Positions 36,509 through 46,568 of a stretch of DNA of 64,000 bases are shown one piece after another. The position numbers and the translations under genes are program-made. The stretch lies in assembly GCF_025717535.1 (NCBI RefSeq), contig NZ_JAJIRO010000001.1:1116001-1180000 (forward strand). Direction: 5' to 3'. The notes below the pieces were generated by a model, which ran no database searches, was not told the DNA's origin, and was given only the letters and a program-made list of their open reading frames with translations. The stretch's first letter is position 1. Each line of letters begins with the position of its first letter. Source of the DNA: Paucibacter sp. Y2R2-4 (GTDB lineage Bacteria > Pseudomonadota > Gammaproteobacteria > Burkholderiales > Burkholderiaceae_C).

Positions 36509-38260
36509 CTATCTGCGCACTATTCGACCGGATTGGATCTGGTTCGCGGCAGCAGGGTTCTCACTCAACCACTCCACCATGGCGTCGATGTCCACGCCAA
36601 TGCTGACCCGCTCCTTGCCCTGACGCAGCACGCTTTGGCCATCGCCGCCTTCAGCCATGAAGTTATTGACCACCAAACGGTAGTTGCGCGCATCGTCCAG
36701 CGGCAGCCCACCCACGGTCACATCGCCCAATTGCGACACACCGTCTGCGCTCTGGCTCCATTGATAGCGCAAGCTGCTGGACACCTGCAGCAGACGCGCC
36801 GGCGCGTCGCCCTTGGGCAGTTGCTTTTGCAGCAGTTCACGCAATTGAGCGCCGCTAATCGTCATCGCCACCAACTCATTGGCAAACGGTTGGATGGCAA
36901 ACAAGTCACTCATGGTGACGGACCGGCCCGGTTCCACGGTCAAGTCAGCACGAATGCCGCCCGGGTTCATCAAGGCCAGATCCGCGGGGCCACGCTTTTT
37001 GGCATAGGCCAGTTGCGAATCGGCCACCAAATTACCCAGCGGCGAGTCGCCAAACGGCGCCTGAGAATTGCGCTGAGCGCCCCGCTCGAGCATGGCCACC
37101 GGCTTGTTGCGCACCGCCGCGGTCAGCTCTGCGGCCCGCTGCACCAGCGCCACGAAGGCCGGATTCGGGGCGTACACCGACTGCAGCACCGGATGATTCA
37201 CCGCCTCGGCGCTCAAGACCTTGCCTTGTGCGTCCAAGCTCAATCGGCTCTCCGTCACCCAGCCGCCATAACTCCCTGCCTGCACGAGCAGGCGGCCATT
37301 GATCTTGCAGGTGTAGGCCTGGTGGGTGTGGCCACTGATGATGATGGCGTAGGCAGGGTCTAGCCGCTTGGCAATGTCGACACCACGCCCTTGCAAAGTT
37401 GGGCAGCTGTAGCTTGGATCGATGGCGCCGCCGGTGTGGGTGGCGCCTTCATGCATCACTGCCACCAGCACTTGAGCGCCCTCAGCCCGCAGCTTCGGCA
37501 CCAAGGCGTTCAAGGTGTCAGCCTCATCCGCAAAGCGCAAGCCGACAATGCTCTTGGGCACCACCACCAGCGGCGTGTCACGGGTGACCGCGCCCACAAA
37601 TGCGACCTTAAAGCCGCCCACCTCTTTGATCACATGCGACGGCAACATCGCCTTGCCCGTCTGTGCATCTAATAGATTAGCTGCCAGGTAAGGAAACCCT
37701 GGGCCTTTGAAGCCCGGCCATGCACAACCTTCCGCCGGGCATTCCCCTTGCGCCTTGCGCTGCAGCTCTCGCAATCCAGCATCCAACTCATGATTGCCCA
37801 AGGCACTGGCCACCAGGCCCAGCTCGCCAATGGCGGCCAAGGTCGGCTCGTCCTTCAACAAAGACGACAACAAAGGCGAAGCACCAATCAAGTCACCGGC
37901 CGCGACAAACACGCTGTGCTCCCGACCCGCCCGCAGCTTGCCCATGGCCGAGGCCAAGTGGGCCACCCCACCCGCCGGCTGGGGCTTGATCTCGCCGGTC
38001 TGGGCGTCTGGCAAACGCGGCATCAGCGGCGTGGGTGACTTGGCTTGAATGTGGCCATGGAAGTCATTGATCGAAAAAATGCTCAATTCGCGCACAGCGG
38101 GCGCTGCCAATTCCGGCTCCTTGGTCTGCGGCGTCGCGCAGCCTTGCAAGACCGCCAACACCGCAAGCATCACCGCAACCCGATGGCTTGGAGTGCGCCC
38201 AGAGGTCTCGGCCAAGCCCTGAAGACCCAAGAATCGACTGTCAGACGAAGGTTTTTTCAT
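36509..38260 (-). CDS. Bifunctional metallophosphatase/5'-nucleotidase, lipoprotein (UshA-like)
   Basis: 583 aa from ATG 38260; the longer open frame to 38512 is not credible. The N-terminus carries a lipoprotein signal (VLAVLQGC, lipid on Cys). The metallophosphatase domain shows SINDFHGHIQ, GDLIGASPLLSSL, GNHELDAGL, VMHEGATHTGG and IISGHTHQAY; the C-terminal 5'-nucleotidase domain shows ALMNPGGIRADL and the substrate-recognition region DLFAIQPFANELVAMTISGAQL. Such enzymes dephosphorylate extracellular nucleotides or nucleotide sugars so that nucleosides can be taken up. Divergent from the TonB receptor downstream, across a 637-base gap. Confidence 0.92.
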   Translation of the reverse strand: MKKPSSDSRFLGLQGLAETSGRTPSHRVAVMLAVLAVLQGCATPQTKEPELAAPAVRELSIFSINDFHGHIQAKSPTPLMPRLPDAQTGEIKPQPAGGVAHLASAMGKLRAGREHSVFVAAGDLIGASPLLSSLLKDEPTLAAIGELGLVASALGNHELDAGLRELQRKAQGECPAEGCAWPGFKGPGFPYLAANLLDAQTGKAMLPSHVIKEVGGFKVAFVGAVTRDTPLVVVPKSIVGLRFADEADTLNALVPKLRAEGAQVLVAVMHEGATHTGGAIDPSYSCPTLQGRGVDIAKRLDPAYAIIISGHTHQAYTCKINGRLLVQAGSYGGWVTESRLSLDAQGKVLSAEAVNHPVLQSVYAPNPAFVALVQRAAELTAAVRNKPVAMLERGAQRNSQAPFGDSPLGNLVADSQLAYAKKRGPADLALMNPGGIRADLTVEPGRSVTMSDLFAIQPFANELVAMTISGAQLRELLQKQLPKGDAPARLLQVSSSLRYQWSQSADGVSQLGDVTVGGLPLDDARNYRLVVNNFMAEGGDGQSVLRQGKERVSIGVDIDAMVEWLSENPAAANQIQSGRIVRR

Positions 38261-38728
38261 GGAAGTGTTGGCCCGTGAGGGCTTCAAAAATAGAGTCAAA
38301 ACAGCAATGACAACCGACCTGCGGACACGCTGCACCAGGCAAGTGCGCCTCGTTTGCGGCGTCCAGCATGCGCCGGCATGGCAAACATTTGGCGACCCAA
38401 TCGACCGTGGCACCAGCGGGGCGGGCGATCTTAGCGCCGCATCCAGGCCTCGACTCAAGACCATTTTGTAGCCGCGATACAACAGAGTTTCAGCGCCAAC
38501 GAAAACCGTCACGGAACTTCAACACAGCCTTGTCACACTCCGGCCCCGAAGCAAAGCCTCGCCTTGCCCTGTGTTTTTTTGTGCGTTCTCGGGTAAGTGC
38601 TAGGCAGTGTTGGCAGGTCAAGACGGGCAGACTTAGGCCCGGCGACCTATTCAGGGGGTTTTCGGGCTGAGTTCAAAAACAGCACAATGCCTCTGCTTCA
38701 CATAATTTCTTTGCCAAAGTCGAATGAC

Positions 38729-38740
38729 GCAAACGTTTAC
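38729..38740. promoter_or_regulatory. LacI-type operator-like site 1
   Basis: GCAAACGTTTAC is a near-perfect palindrome with the CG centre typical of LacI/GalR-family operators. It matches the second site at 38817 in opposite orientation. Confidence 0.5.
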
Positions 38741-38780
38741 GCCCTAATTTTGAACAGGATGTCGCCCTGAGTTGGTGCAG

Positions 38781-38804
38781 CAGCCGAATACATCGGCTGT
38801 TTTT
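38781..38804 (+). terminator. Terminator-like hairpin in the TonB receptor leader
   Basis: CAGCCGA, loop ATACA, TCGGCTG, then TTTTT. It lies between the two operator-like sites and about 95 bases before the receptor start, with no gene ending just upstream on this strand. It could be an attenuator. Confidence 0.6.
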
Positions 38805-38816
38805 GGAGTCGGGACG

Positions 38817-38828
38817 AAAACGTTTGCG
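38817..38828. promoter_or_regulatory. LacI-type operator-like site 2
   Basis: AAAACGTTTGCG shares AAACGTTTGC, read on the opposite strand, with the site 88 bases upstream. Paired operators suggest looping. Confidence 0.5.
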
Positions 38829-38897
38829 AAGTCTTTGGTGTCTGTGTTTGGTTGATCAGTTTTGCGCGTTGGGTCGCGTACTTTTTGGAGTAATCCC

Positions 38898-41321
38898 GTG
38901 AATAAAAAACAATGGATGAGCTTTTCCAAGTCGGCGTTGAGCGCCGCCGTGGCCATCGTCATCGCCGGCCCCGTGCTGGCGCAAACTGCTGCCGCTGAAG
39001 CCGACAAGGCCAACGAAGGCCAGCCCCGTGCCAAGGAAGACTCGGTTCGCCTGGGCACCATCACCATCGTCGGTGAAGGCAACAAGCTGGGCGCCGGCCT
39101 GATGCTGAACGAAGACACCGTCAAGGGTCGCAGCACCATCACCAAGGCCTCGACCGAAAAAGACATCGCCACCGGCAACCCCTTCCAGGCCCTGGCCCTG
39201 CTCCCTGGCATCAACACCTTCAGCCATGACGCGACCGGCCTGTACGGTGGCGGCATGACCATCCGCGGCTTCGGCTCTGACCAGCTGGGCTTCACCATCA
39301 ACGGCGTGCCAGTCAATGACTCGGGCAACTTCGCTGTGTATCCGCAAGAGTACGTGGACCAGGAAAACCTCTGCACCCAGAGCGTGGCCCAAGGCGCCCC
39401 TGAAGTCGAGTCGCCCCACGCCGGCGCCACCGGCGGCAGCGTCAGCATCAATACCTGCGACCCGGAAGACAAGCGTCGCGTGCGCTTCGCCCAAACGCTG
39501 GGCATGCTGAACCTTACCCGCAGCTATGTGCGTTTTGACAGCGGCCGCTTCGCCGACGACAAGCTGAAGGTCTTCCTGAGCTACTCGCACACCCAGGGCG
39601 ACCACTGGAAGGGCCCAGGCAGCGCCACCAAGGACCACGTCGATGCGGCCTTCCGCTGGGATCTGGGCAACGAAAACACCATCCTCGGCTCGGTGCTCTA
39701 CAACCGCGCCATCAACGACAACTTCCTGGCCCCGACCCTGAAGCAGTTGAACGACAACGGCTACAACTGGGACTATTCCGCCAGCTTCACCCCCGGCCAC
39801 ATCAAAGGCACCAAGGGCAAGGCCGACAACGAAACAGGCCCTAACCCGGCCTACTACAAGCTGTCGAAGAACCCTTTCGAGAACGCGATTTACTCGGTGT
39901 CCGGCTCGTTCAAGTTGGCCGAAAACACCTACCTGAAGGTCCAGCCTTATCTGTGGACCGGCTTCGGCAACGGTGGCACACAACAAGTGGTGCTGTCTGA
40001 GACGGCCTTCCTGAACCCTGTGACGGGCAAGACGGGTGCCGGCGTTGACCTGAACGGCGACGGCGACACCCTGGACAAGGTGATCGTGGCGCGTGCCAGC
40101 GTGACCAAGACTTCGCGCCCTGGCATCACCACCGAGTTGAACAAGACCATCGGTGACCACCAGCTGCGCGTCGGCTTCTGGTTCGAAAAGGCCACCCACC
40201 GTCAAACTCAGCCGGCCGTCAAGGTCAATGACGATGGCAGCTCCACCGATGTGTGGCTGCAAAACGGTCAGATCCTGCGCCCCGATGGTTCGACCTACCA
40301 AGGCCGTGACTGGGAAACCACCAGCACTGCTTACCAGGCCTACGTCAGCGACAACATCAGCTTCATGGGCGACCGTGGTCTGCTGTCGCTGGGCCTGCGC
40401 GCCCCGACCGTCAAGCGTGATGTGACCAACACCGCCAACGAAGGCGGCACCATCAGCTACACCCTGCAGAAGTCCTACAGCGAAGTGCTGCCGCAAATCG
40501 GCGCCCGCTTCATGCTGGACGCTCAGCAGCAAGTGTTCTTCAACGTGGCCAAGAACTTCCGCGCACCGCCGAACTTCGCCTTCACCGGCAGCAATGTGAA
40601 GCCCAATGCCTCCGGCGGCGTGGATCTGGTCTCAGCCACCAAGGCCGAAACCGCCATCATGACGGACCTGGGCTACCGTCTGCAGACCCGCAACTTCTCG
40701 CTGTCCGGCACCTTCTTCAATGCCGACTTCAAGGATCGTCAGGCCAATGCGTTTGACTCGTCGACCCAGACCAGCACTTACACCAACGCCGGTCGTGTGA
40801 ACACTCGCGGTCTGGAATTTGAAGCGGGCAGCGCACCCTTCCTGGGTGGCTTCACGGCCTACGCCTCGGTTACGCTGCAAAAGAGCGAGATCCAGGACAA
40901 CCTGATCGTGGCCGGCACCGATGGCAAGCCCGTCACCTTGGAAACCAAGGGCAAGCAGTACACCCTGACGCCTGAGAAGATGGTTGGCGCTTCGCTGCAG
41001 TACGCCTCTGGCCCGGTCTATGCCCGCTTCAAGATCAAGCACACTGGCAAACAGTACGCCACGTTGATGAACGACGAGTCGGCACCGAGCTTCAACTTGG
41101 TGGACTTTGCAGCCGGCTACACCTTCAACAATGTGGGCTGGATGAGCAACCCCCAGCTGCGCTTCAACATCGCCAACGTGTTGAATGCTCAGTACCGCAG
41201 CCCGAACGGTGGTACCCGTGTGAATGCGCTGGCCTTGCCTAACAAGGCGGTCGACACCCCCAGCTACTACCTGGGCGCCCCCCGCTTCGTCTCGGTCAGC
41301 CTGAGCGCCGACTTCAACTAA
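38898..41321 (+). CDS. TonB-dependent receptor, probably highly expressed
   Basis: Outer-membrane active transporter, 807 aa. The start is GTG at 38898 with GGAG seven bases upstream (protein begins with NKKQWMSFSKSALSAA); an upstream frame to 38862 lacks such support. Signal peptide ends ...GPVLAQ; the plug domain shows VRLGTITIVGEG, NPFQALALLPGINTF, GGGMTIRGFGSDQLGFTINGVPVNDSGNFAVYPQEYVDQENL and the barrel ends NAQYRSPNGG...FVSVSLSADFN with terminal Phe-Asn. Codons are strongly biased to GCC, AAC, CTG, AAG and ACC, unlike the neighbours, which suggests high expression. The leader has two LacI-type sites and an attenuator-like hairpin, hinting at sugar-type control. Substrate unknown. Confidence 0.92.
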   Translation: MNKKQWMSFSKSALSAAVAIVIAGPVLAQTAAAEADKANEGQPRAKEDSVRLGTITIVGEGNKLGAGLMLNEDTVKGRSTITKASTEKDIATGNPFQALALLPGINTFSHDATGLYGGGMTIRGFGSDQLGFTINGVPVNDSGNFAVYPQEYVDQENLCTQSVAQGAPEVESPHAGATGGSVSINTCDPEDKRRVRFAQTLGMLNLTRSYVRFDSGRFADDKLKVFLSYSHTQGDHWKGPGSATKDHVDAAFRWDLGNENTILGSVLYNRAINDNFLAPTLKQLNDNGYNWDYSASFTPGHIKGTKGKADNETGPNPAYYKLSKNPFENAIYSVSGSFKLAENTYLKVQPYLWTGFGNGGTQQVVLSETAFLNPVTGKTGAGVDLNGDGDTLDKVIVARASVTKTSRPGITTELNKTIGDHQLRVGFWFEKATHRQTQPAVKVNDDGSSTDVWLQNGQILRPDGSTYQGRDWETTSTAYQAYVSDNISFMGDRGLLSLGLRAPTVKRDVTNTANEGGTISYTLQKSYSEVLPQIGARFMLDAQQQVFFNVAKNFRAPPNFAFTGSNVKPNASGGVDLVSATKAETAIMTDLGYRLQTRNFSLSGTFFNADFKDRQANAFDSSTQTSTYTNAGRVNTRGLEFEAGSAPFLGGFTAYASVTLQKSEIQDNLIVAGTDGKPVTLETKGKQYTLTPEKMVGASLQYASGPVYARFKIKHTGKQYATLMNDESAPSFNLVDFAAGYTFNNVGWMSNPQLRFNIANVLNAQYRSPNGGTRVNALALPNKAVDTPSYYLGAPRFVSVSLSADFN

Positions 41322-41335
41322 GCACAGGCAAGAAA

Positions 41336-41368
41336 AAAGACCGGGGCCACAAAGCGCCGGTCTTTCTA
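41336..41368 (+). terminator. Terminator 1 after the TonB receptor
   Basis: AAAGACCGG pairs with CCGGTCTTT, followed by CTATT; it lies 14 bases after the stop codon. Confidence 0.75.
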
Positions 41369-41382
41369 TTCACTTGCTCCTC

Positions 41383-41418
41383 AAAGCCGCAAAGCGTTCG
41401 CGCTCTGCGGCTTTTTTT
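41383..41418. terminator. Terminator 2 between TonB receptor and gabD
   Basis: AAAGCCGCA and TGCGGCTTT enclose an AAGCG...CGCTC loop and are followed by more Ts (seven Ts in all). It may serve both converging genes. Confidence 0.8.
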
Positions 41419-41431
41419 ACGCGTCAAATCC

Positions 41432-42919
41432 TCATTTCTGGATGTCGCCCAGGCAGAGGTATTTGATCTCCACATAGTCGTCCATGCCCTGGTGTGCGCC
41501 TTCACGGCCCAGGCCGCTTTGCTTGACGCCGCCAAAGGGCACTTCGGCGCTGGCGATCAAGCCGGTGTTGACGCCCACCATGCCGTACTCCAGCGCCTCG
41601 CCGACGCGGAAGACGCGGCCAATATCGCGGCTGTAGAAATAGCTGGCCAGACCGAACTCGGTGTTGTTGGCCAGGGCAATCACTTCCGCCTCGGTCGAGA
41701 ACTTGAACACCGGGGCCAGCGGGCCAAAGGTTTCTTCGCGCGAACAGAGCATGGCCGGCGTCACATCGGCCAAGAGTGTGGGTTCAAAAAACTGCGCGCC
41801 AGCTTCTACGGCTCGCTTGCCACCCACCAAGAGCCGCGCGCCCAGCGCCATGGCGTCGGCCACATGCGACTCGACCTTGGCCATGGCCGCCTCATCGATC
41901 AACGGGCCCACATTCACGCCCGGCTCAAAGCCATTGCCCAGTTTCAGCGCCCCAACTTTGAGCGCCAGCTTTTCAATGAAGGCCTCGTACACGCCCTCTT
42001 GCACATAGAGGCGATTGGCGCAGACACAGGTCTGGCCGGCATTGCGGTATTTGCTGGCGATGGCGCCGTCCACCGCGCTGTCCAGATCGGCATCGTCAAA
42101 CACGATGAAAGGCGCATTGCCGCCCAACTCCAGCGACAGTTTCTTGACCGTGGGCGCGCATTGCCGCGCCAGGATGCGACCCACCTCGGTGGAGCCGGTG
42201 AAGGACAGATGGCGCACCACATCGCTGTCGCACAACACATGGCCGATGGCGATAGAGTTGGCCGCATCGGCGCTCAACACATTCAAGACGCCGGCCGGCA
42301 TGCCGGCGCGCTGCGCCAGTTCCGCCACCGCCAGCGCCGACAAAGGCGTGGCCTCGGCCGGCTTGATCACCACGGTGCAGCCGGCTGCGAGCGCCGGCGC
42401 TACCTTGCGGGTGATCATGGCCACCGGGAAGTTCCAGGGCGTGATGGCCGCGCAAACGCCCATGGCCTGCTTGATGACCAAGTAGCGCTTGTTGTTGTCG
42501 GTGGTGGGAATGGTTTCGCCATAAACGCGCTTGCCTTCTTCGGCAAACCATTCAATGAAGCTGGCGCCATAAACCACCTCGCCGCGCGCCTCGGCCAGCG
42601 GCTTGCCCTGCTCGGCCGTCATGATGCGGGCCAGGTCATCGGCATGCTTCATCAGCAGTTGGTGCCAGCGCATCAAGATGCCAGCGCGCTCTTTGGCGGT
42701 CTTGCTGCGCCAGGGGCCTAAGGCGCGGTTCGCGGCGGCAATAGCAGCCTCGGCTTCGCTGGCGCCCAGGTTCGCCACCTCGGCCAGCATGGCGCCGGTG
42801 GCGGGGTCGTTGACGGCAAATCGTTCATTGCCACTGACCCATTCGCCATTGATCAAAGCCTGCGTGCGCAGCAGGCTGGCGTCTTCGAGTTGGCTCAGCG
42901 GTGAAGTCTTGGCATCCAT
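41432..42919 (-). CDS. gabD: NAD(P)-dependent succinate-semialdehyde dehydrogenase
   Basis: Oxidises succinate semialdehyde to succinate, the last step of the GABA shunt. 495 aa from ATG 42919 (MDAKTSPLSQLEDASLLRTQALINGEWV); an extension to a TTG at 42958 is less likely. Aldehyde dehydrogenase marks: ITPWNFPVAMITRKVAPALAAG, the cofactor loop FTGSTEVGRIL, catalytic Glu in LSLELGGNAPFIVFDDADLD, catalytic Cys in NAGQTCVCANRLYVQ, and the GabD-specific ending GMVGVNTGLIASAEVPFGGVKQSGLGREGAHQGMDDYVEIKYLC. No GABA transaminase gene is adjacent. Confidence 0.94.
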   Translation of the reverse strand: MDAKTSPLSQLEDASLLRTQALINGEWVSGNERFAVNDPATGAMLAEVANLGASEAEAAIAAANRALGPWRSKTAKERAGILMRWHQLLMKHADDLARIMTAEQGKPLAEARGEVVYGASFIEWFAEEGKRVYGETIPTTDNNKRYLVIKQAMGVCAAITPWNFPVAMITRKVAPALAAGCTVVIKPAEATPLSALAVAELAQRAGMPAGVLNVLSADAANSIAIGHVLCDSDVVRHLSFTGSTEVGRILARQCAPTVKKLSLELGGNAPFIVFDDADLDSAVDGAIASKYRNAGQTCVCANRLYVQEGVYEAFIEKLALKVGALKLGNGFEPGVNVGPLIDEAAMAKVESHVADAMALGARLLVGGKRAVEAGAQFFEPTLLADVTPAMLCSREETFGPLAPVFKFSTEAEVIALANNTEFGLASYFYSRDIGRVFRVGEALEYGMVGVNTGLIASAEVPFGGVKQSGLGREGAHQGMDDYVEIKYLCLGDIQK

Positions 42920-43085
42920 GAAGGGTTCTCTCAGTTCTGGCTTCGGTTCTTGAGACAAGACTCTAACCGTTTCGACAGGGCCTCAGCGAAGGGCCCACCC
43001 CTATAATCAAAAGCTCCGAAAAATCAAGTATTTACTGCGTCCAAAGGTGATTACCCAAGGCGCGGTTCCAGCAGAAAGCCCGGGA

Positions 43086-45716
43086 ATGAAAGCAGCAGAA
43101 ATACGTCAGACCTTTCTGAAGTTCTTCGAAAGCAAAGGTCATCAGATCGTGGCCTCCAGCCCGGTCGTGCCGGGCGACGACCCCACGCTGCTGTTCACCA
43201 ACGCCGGCATGAACCAGTTCAAGGACGTGTTCCTGGGCTTTGACAAGCGCGCCTACACCCGCGCCACCACCAGCCAGAAATGCATCCGCGCCGGCGGCAA
43301 GCACAACGACCTGGACAACGTCGGCTACACCGCACGTCACCACACCTTCTTCGAAATGCTGGGCAACTTCAGCTTCGGGGACTACTTCAAGCATGACGCC
43401 ATCTCCTACGCATGGGAGCTGTTGACCACCAAATTCATGCTGCCGGCCGAGAAACTCTGGGTCACCGTCTACGCAGAAGACGACGAGGCTTACGAGATCT
43501 GGAACAAGGTAGTGGGCGTGCCCGCCGAGCGCATCGTGCGCATCGGCGACAACAAGGGCGGCCGCTACATGTCCGACAACTTCTGGATGATGGGCGACAC
43601 CGGCCCCTGCGGCCCTTGCACCGAGATCTTCTACGACCACGGCCCCGATGTGGCCGGCGGCCCTCCGGGTAGCCCGAACGAAGACGGCGACCGCTACATC
43701 GAGATCTGGAACAACGTCTTCATGCAGTTCAACCGCACCGAAGACGGTGTGATGCACAAGCTGCCCAAGCCCAGCGTCGATACAGGCATGGGCCTGGAGC
43801 GCTTGGCTGCGGTGCTGCAACATGTGCACTCGAACTACGAGATCGACACCTTTGTGGCCCTGCTGGCCGCGGCCAAGGCGGCTGTGGACAGCTCCGGCGC
43901 TCAAGATTGCGACAAGGACAGCGCCTCGCTGAAGGTCATCGCTGACCACATCCGCGCCTGCAGCTTCACCGTCGTCGACGGCGTGATCCCTGGCAATGAA
44001 GGTCGCGGTTATGTGCTGCGCCGCATTGCCCGCCGCGCCATCCGCCACGGCTACAAGCTGGGCGCCCGTACGCCCTTCTTCCACAAGATCGTGGCCGAAT
44101 TGGTCAACCAGATGGGCGAGGCCTATCCCGAGCTGCGCCAAGCCGAGAAGCGCGTCACAGAAGTGCTCAAGCAAGAAGAAGAGCGCTTCTTCCAGACCAT
44201 CGCCAATGGCATGGAAATCCTGGAAGGCGCACTGACGTCCGAAACCAAGCAGCTCGACGGTGAACTCGCCTTCAAGCTGCACGACACCTTTGGCTTCCCG
44301 GTCGACCTGACCGCCGACGTCTGCCGCGAGCGCGGCGTGTCCGTGGACCAAGCCGGCTTTGACGCCGCCATGGCCCGCCAGCGCGAACAAGCCCGCGCCG
44401 CCGGCAAGTTCAAGATGGCCCAAGGTCTGGCCTATAGCGGCGTGCCCACCGCCTTCCACGGCTACGAGCACCTGGTCTGCGAGACCTCCAAGGTCACTGC
44501 CGTCTACATCGACGGTGTCAGCGTGACTTCCGCCAATGCCGGCGACGACGCAGTGGTCGTGCTGGACCACACGCCCTTCTACGCCGAGAGCGGCGGCCAG
44601 GCCGGCGACTCCGGCGACCTGCGCAACCCGAGCAGCCGCTTCGCCGTGGAAGACACGCTGAAGATCCAGGCCGATGTGTTCGGTCACCATGGCCGCGTGA
44701 TGGAGGGTTCGATCTCGGTGGGCGACAGCTTTGTGGCCCGCGTCAACGCCGAGCAGCGCATCAAGAGCGTGCGCAACCACAGCGCCACCCACCTGATGCA
44801 CAAGGCCTTGCGCGAAGTGCTGGGCAGCCATGTGCAGCAAAAGGGCTCGCTGGTGAATGCCGAGCGCACCCGTTTTGACTTTGCCCACAACGCCCCGGTC
44901 AGCGCTGAAGAAATCGCCAAGATCGAAGCCATCGTGAATGCCGAAATCCTGGCCAACTCCGGCGCCAAGGCCGAAGTGATGGCCTTGGACGATGCGCAAA
45001 AGAGCGGCGCCATGATGCTGTTCGGCGAGAAGTACGGCGAAACCGTGCGGGTGCTGAGCATCGGAACTTCGAAGGAACTCTGCGGCGGCACCCACGTCAA
45101 GGCCACCGGCGATATCGGCCTGTTCAAGATCGTTTCTGAAGGTGGCGTGGCCGCTGGCGTGCGCCGTATTGAAGCCGTCACCGGCGACAACGCCCTGGCC
45201 TATCTGCAGCAACTCGAAGGCACGCTCAGCCGCGCCGCCGGCACGCTGAAGACCTCGCCCGCCGAGTTGGAGCCGCGCCTGCATGCGGTGCTGGATCAAG
45301 TGAAGGCGCTGGAAAAAGAACTGGCCAGCGCCAAGAGCCGCCTGGCCGCCGCGCAGAGCAATGACTTGATGACGCAAGCGGTTGAGATCAAGGGTGCCAA
45401 GGTGCTGACCGCCACGCTCGACGGTGCCGACGCCAAGACACTGCGCGAAACCATCGACAAGCTGCGCGACAAGATGCACTCGGCCATCATCGTCTTGGCC
45501 TCGGTCGACGGTGACAAGGTCAATCTCTCCGCCGGCGTGACTGCCGACTACATCGCCCGCGGCCTCAAGGCCGGCGAGCTGGTCAGCTTTGTGGCCCAGC
45601 AATGCGGTGGCAAGGGCGGCGGCAAGCCCGATCTCGCCATGGCCGGCGGCACGCAGCCCGCGGCCCTGCCCGGCGCTCTGGCCAGCGTGGCAGGCTGGGT
45701 CGGCGACAAGCTCTAA
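43086..45716 (+). CDS. alaS: Alanyl-tRNA synthetase
   Basis: Charges tRNA-Ala. 876 aa from ATG 43086 ([20 protein letters not shown]); the frame extends to 43047 but homologues begin at MKAAEI. Class II catalytic core with [14 protein letters not shown] and the motif 2 region [41 protein letters not shown]; editing domain with the zinc/catalytic [16 protein letters not shown] and [14 protein letters not shown]-terminal oligomerisation domain ending [14 protein letters not shown]. All key motifs are intact. It is followed by a strong terminator. Confidence 0.98.
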   Translation: MKAAEIRQTFLKFFESKGHQIVASSPVVPGDDPTLLFTNAGMNQFKDVFLGFDKRAYTRATTSQKCIRAGGKHNDLDNVGYTARHHTFFEMLGNFSFGDYFKHDAISYAWELLTTKFMLPAEKLWVTVYAEDDEAYEIWNKVVGVPAERIVRIGDNKGGRYMSDNFWMMGDTGPCGPCTEIFYDHGPDVAGGPPGSPNEDGDRYIEIWNNVFMQFNRTEDGVMHKLPKPSVDTGMGLERLAAVLQHVHSNYEIDTFVALLAAAKAAVDSSGAQDCDKDSASLKVIADHIRACSFTVVDGVIPGNEGRGYVLRRIARRAIRHGYKLGARTPFFHKIVAELVNQMGEAYPELRQAEKRVTEVLKQEEERFFQTIANGMEILEGALTSETKQLDGELAFKLHDTFGFPVDLTADVCRERGVSVDQAGFDAAMARQREQARAAGKFKMAQGLAYSGVPTAFHGYEHLVCETSKVTAVYIDGVSVTSANAGDDAVVVLDHTPFYAESGGQAGDSGDLRNPSSRFAVEDTLKIQADVFGHHGRVMEGSISVGDSFVARVNAEQRIKSVRNHSATHLMHKALREVLGSHVQQKGSLVNAERTRFDFAHNAPVSAEEIAKIEAIVNAEILANSGAKAEVMALDDAQKSGAMMLFGEKYGETVRVLSIGTSKELCGGTHVKATGDIGLFKIVSEGGVAAGVRRIEAVTGDNALAYLQQLEGTLSRAAGTLKTSPAELEPRLHAVLDQVKALEKELASAKSRLAAAQSNDLMTQAVEIKGAKVLTATLDGADAKTLRETIDKLRDKMHSAIIVLASVDGDKVNLSAGVTADYIARGLKAGELVSFVAQQCGGKGGGKPDLAMAGGTQPAALPGALASVAGWVGDKL

Positions 45717-45733
45717 TTTTTTATGAACACGAC

Positions 45734-45778
45734 AAAGGCCCTCGGGACGTCAACACCCGAGGGCCTTTGTTCTTTTTT
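45734..45778 (+). terminator. Terminator of alaS
   Basis: AAAGGCCCTCGGG and CCCGAGGGCCTTT form a perfect 13-bp stem, followed by TGTTCTTTTTT. Confidence 0.93.
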
Positions 45779-45814
45779 GCAAACTCATTCCCCACCGGTT
45801 TTCAGGAGCCTGCT

Positions 45815-46534
45815 ATGAACGAAAGCACCATTGACCACGCCAACGCCGAGCGTTTGGCCGCCCTTCTCCAGATCTTGGTCGCGGCCACCCCCGAAGACGA
45901 AGACGCGGTGCCCATCGACACGCTGGACGGCTACCTGACCGCGCTGATTTGCGGCCCTGGCGACAGCGGCCCGCTGCAAGCGATGGACGCGCTGTTTGGT
46001 GACGACTGGGCCGACGCCTTGGACGAACAAGACGCCACCGAAGAGTTCATGAGCGTGCTGCATGAGCGCTGGAACGAAATCGGCGAAGCGCTGGACCCCG
46101 AAGGTTTGGCCGCCGATCCGGAAGCCATGCTGCTGGAACCGCTGATCACCGAGTTCGACGAAGCCACCAAGGCCAGCCTCTTGAGCCAAGGCGTGTTGAC
46201 TCAAGAACAGTTGGAGCAGTTGCCTCCGGCCGGCCTGATGTGGGTCGAAGGCTTTATGCAAGCCGTTGAAGACAATGAGCAAGACTGGTACGTCTTCGAC
46301 GACGAGAGCGAAGAAGCACAGATGCTGGATGCGATGCTGATGGGCGTGGCCGCCGTGGCGATGCCGCCGGGCGACCAGTTGCAAGCCTATATCGACGAGT
46401 CCTACGACGAAGACGAAGAAGTCGACCAGAACGTCTTACTGGACGACGCGCTGTTCTCGGTGCAGGACCTGCGCACCTTCTGGCTGCAGCAGGCGGTCAA
46501 TCAGGCTGTCGGTTCGGGTCAACTCGACGACTGA
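45815..46534 (+). CDS. UPF0149 family protein (YgfB/YecA-like)
   Basis: 239 aa, very acidic, predicted all-helical and cytosolic. ATG 45815 has CAGGAG upstream; a longer open frame into alaS is rejected. The N-terminal part TLDGYLTALICGPG, the segment MWVEGFMQAVE and the late LDAMLMGVAAVAMPPGDQLQAYI fit the UPF0149/YecA family. The C-terminal SEC-C zinc motif seen in many YecA proteins is absent. Molecular function is unknown. Confidence 0.85.
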   Translation: MNESTIDHANAERLAALLQILVAATPEDEDAVPIDTLDGYLTALICGPGDSGPLQAMDALFGDDWADALDEQDATEEFMSVLHERWNEIGEALDPEGLAADPEAMLLEPLITEFDEATKASLLSQGVLTQEQLEQLPPAGLMWVEGFMQAVEDNEQDWYVFDDESEEAQMLDAMLMGVAAVAMPPGDQLQAYIDESYDEDEEVDQNVLLDDALFSVQDLRTFWLQQAVNQAVGSGQLDD

Positions 46535-46568
46535 CTGATTGATTGAACAAGCGAGCGACTGAAAAGTC

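Noticed and set aside
43032-45602. 856-codon open frame antisense to alaS, and similar long antisense frames opposite the TonB receptor (38856-40532) and pepN (62053-63939)
   Set aside because: They are mirror images of strongly biased GC-rich genes; the translations are low-complexity (His/Val/Leu/Gly-rich) with no domains, and the sense genes are unmistakable.
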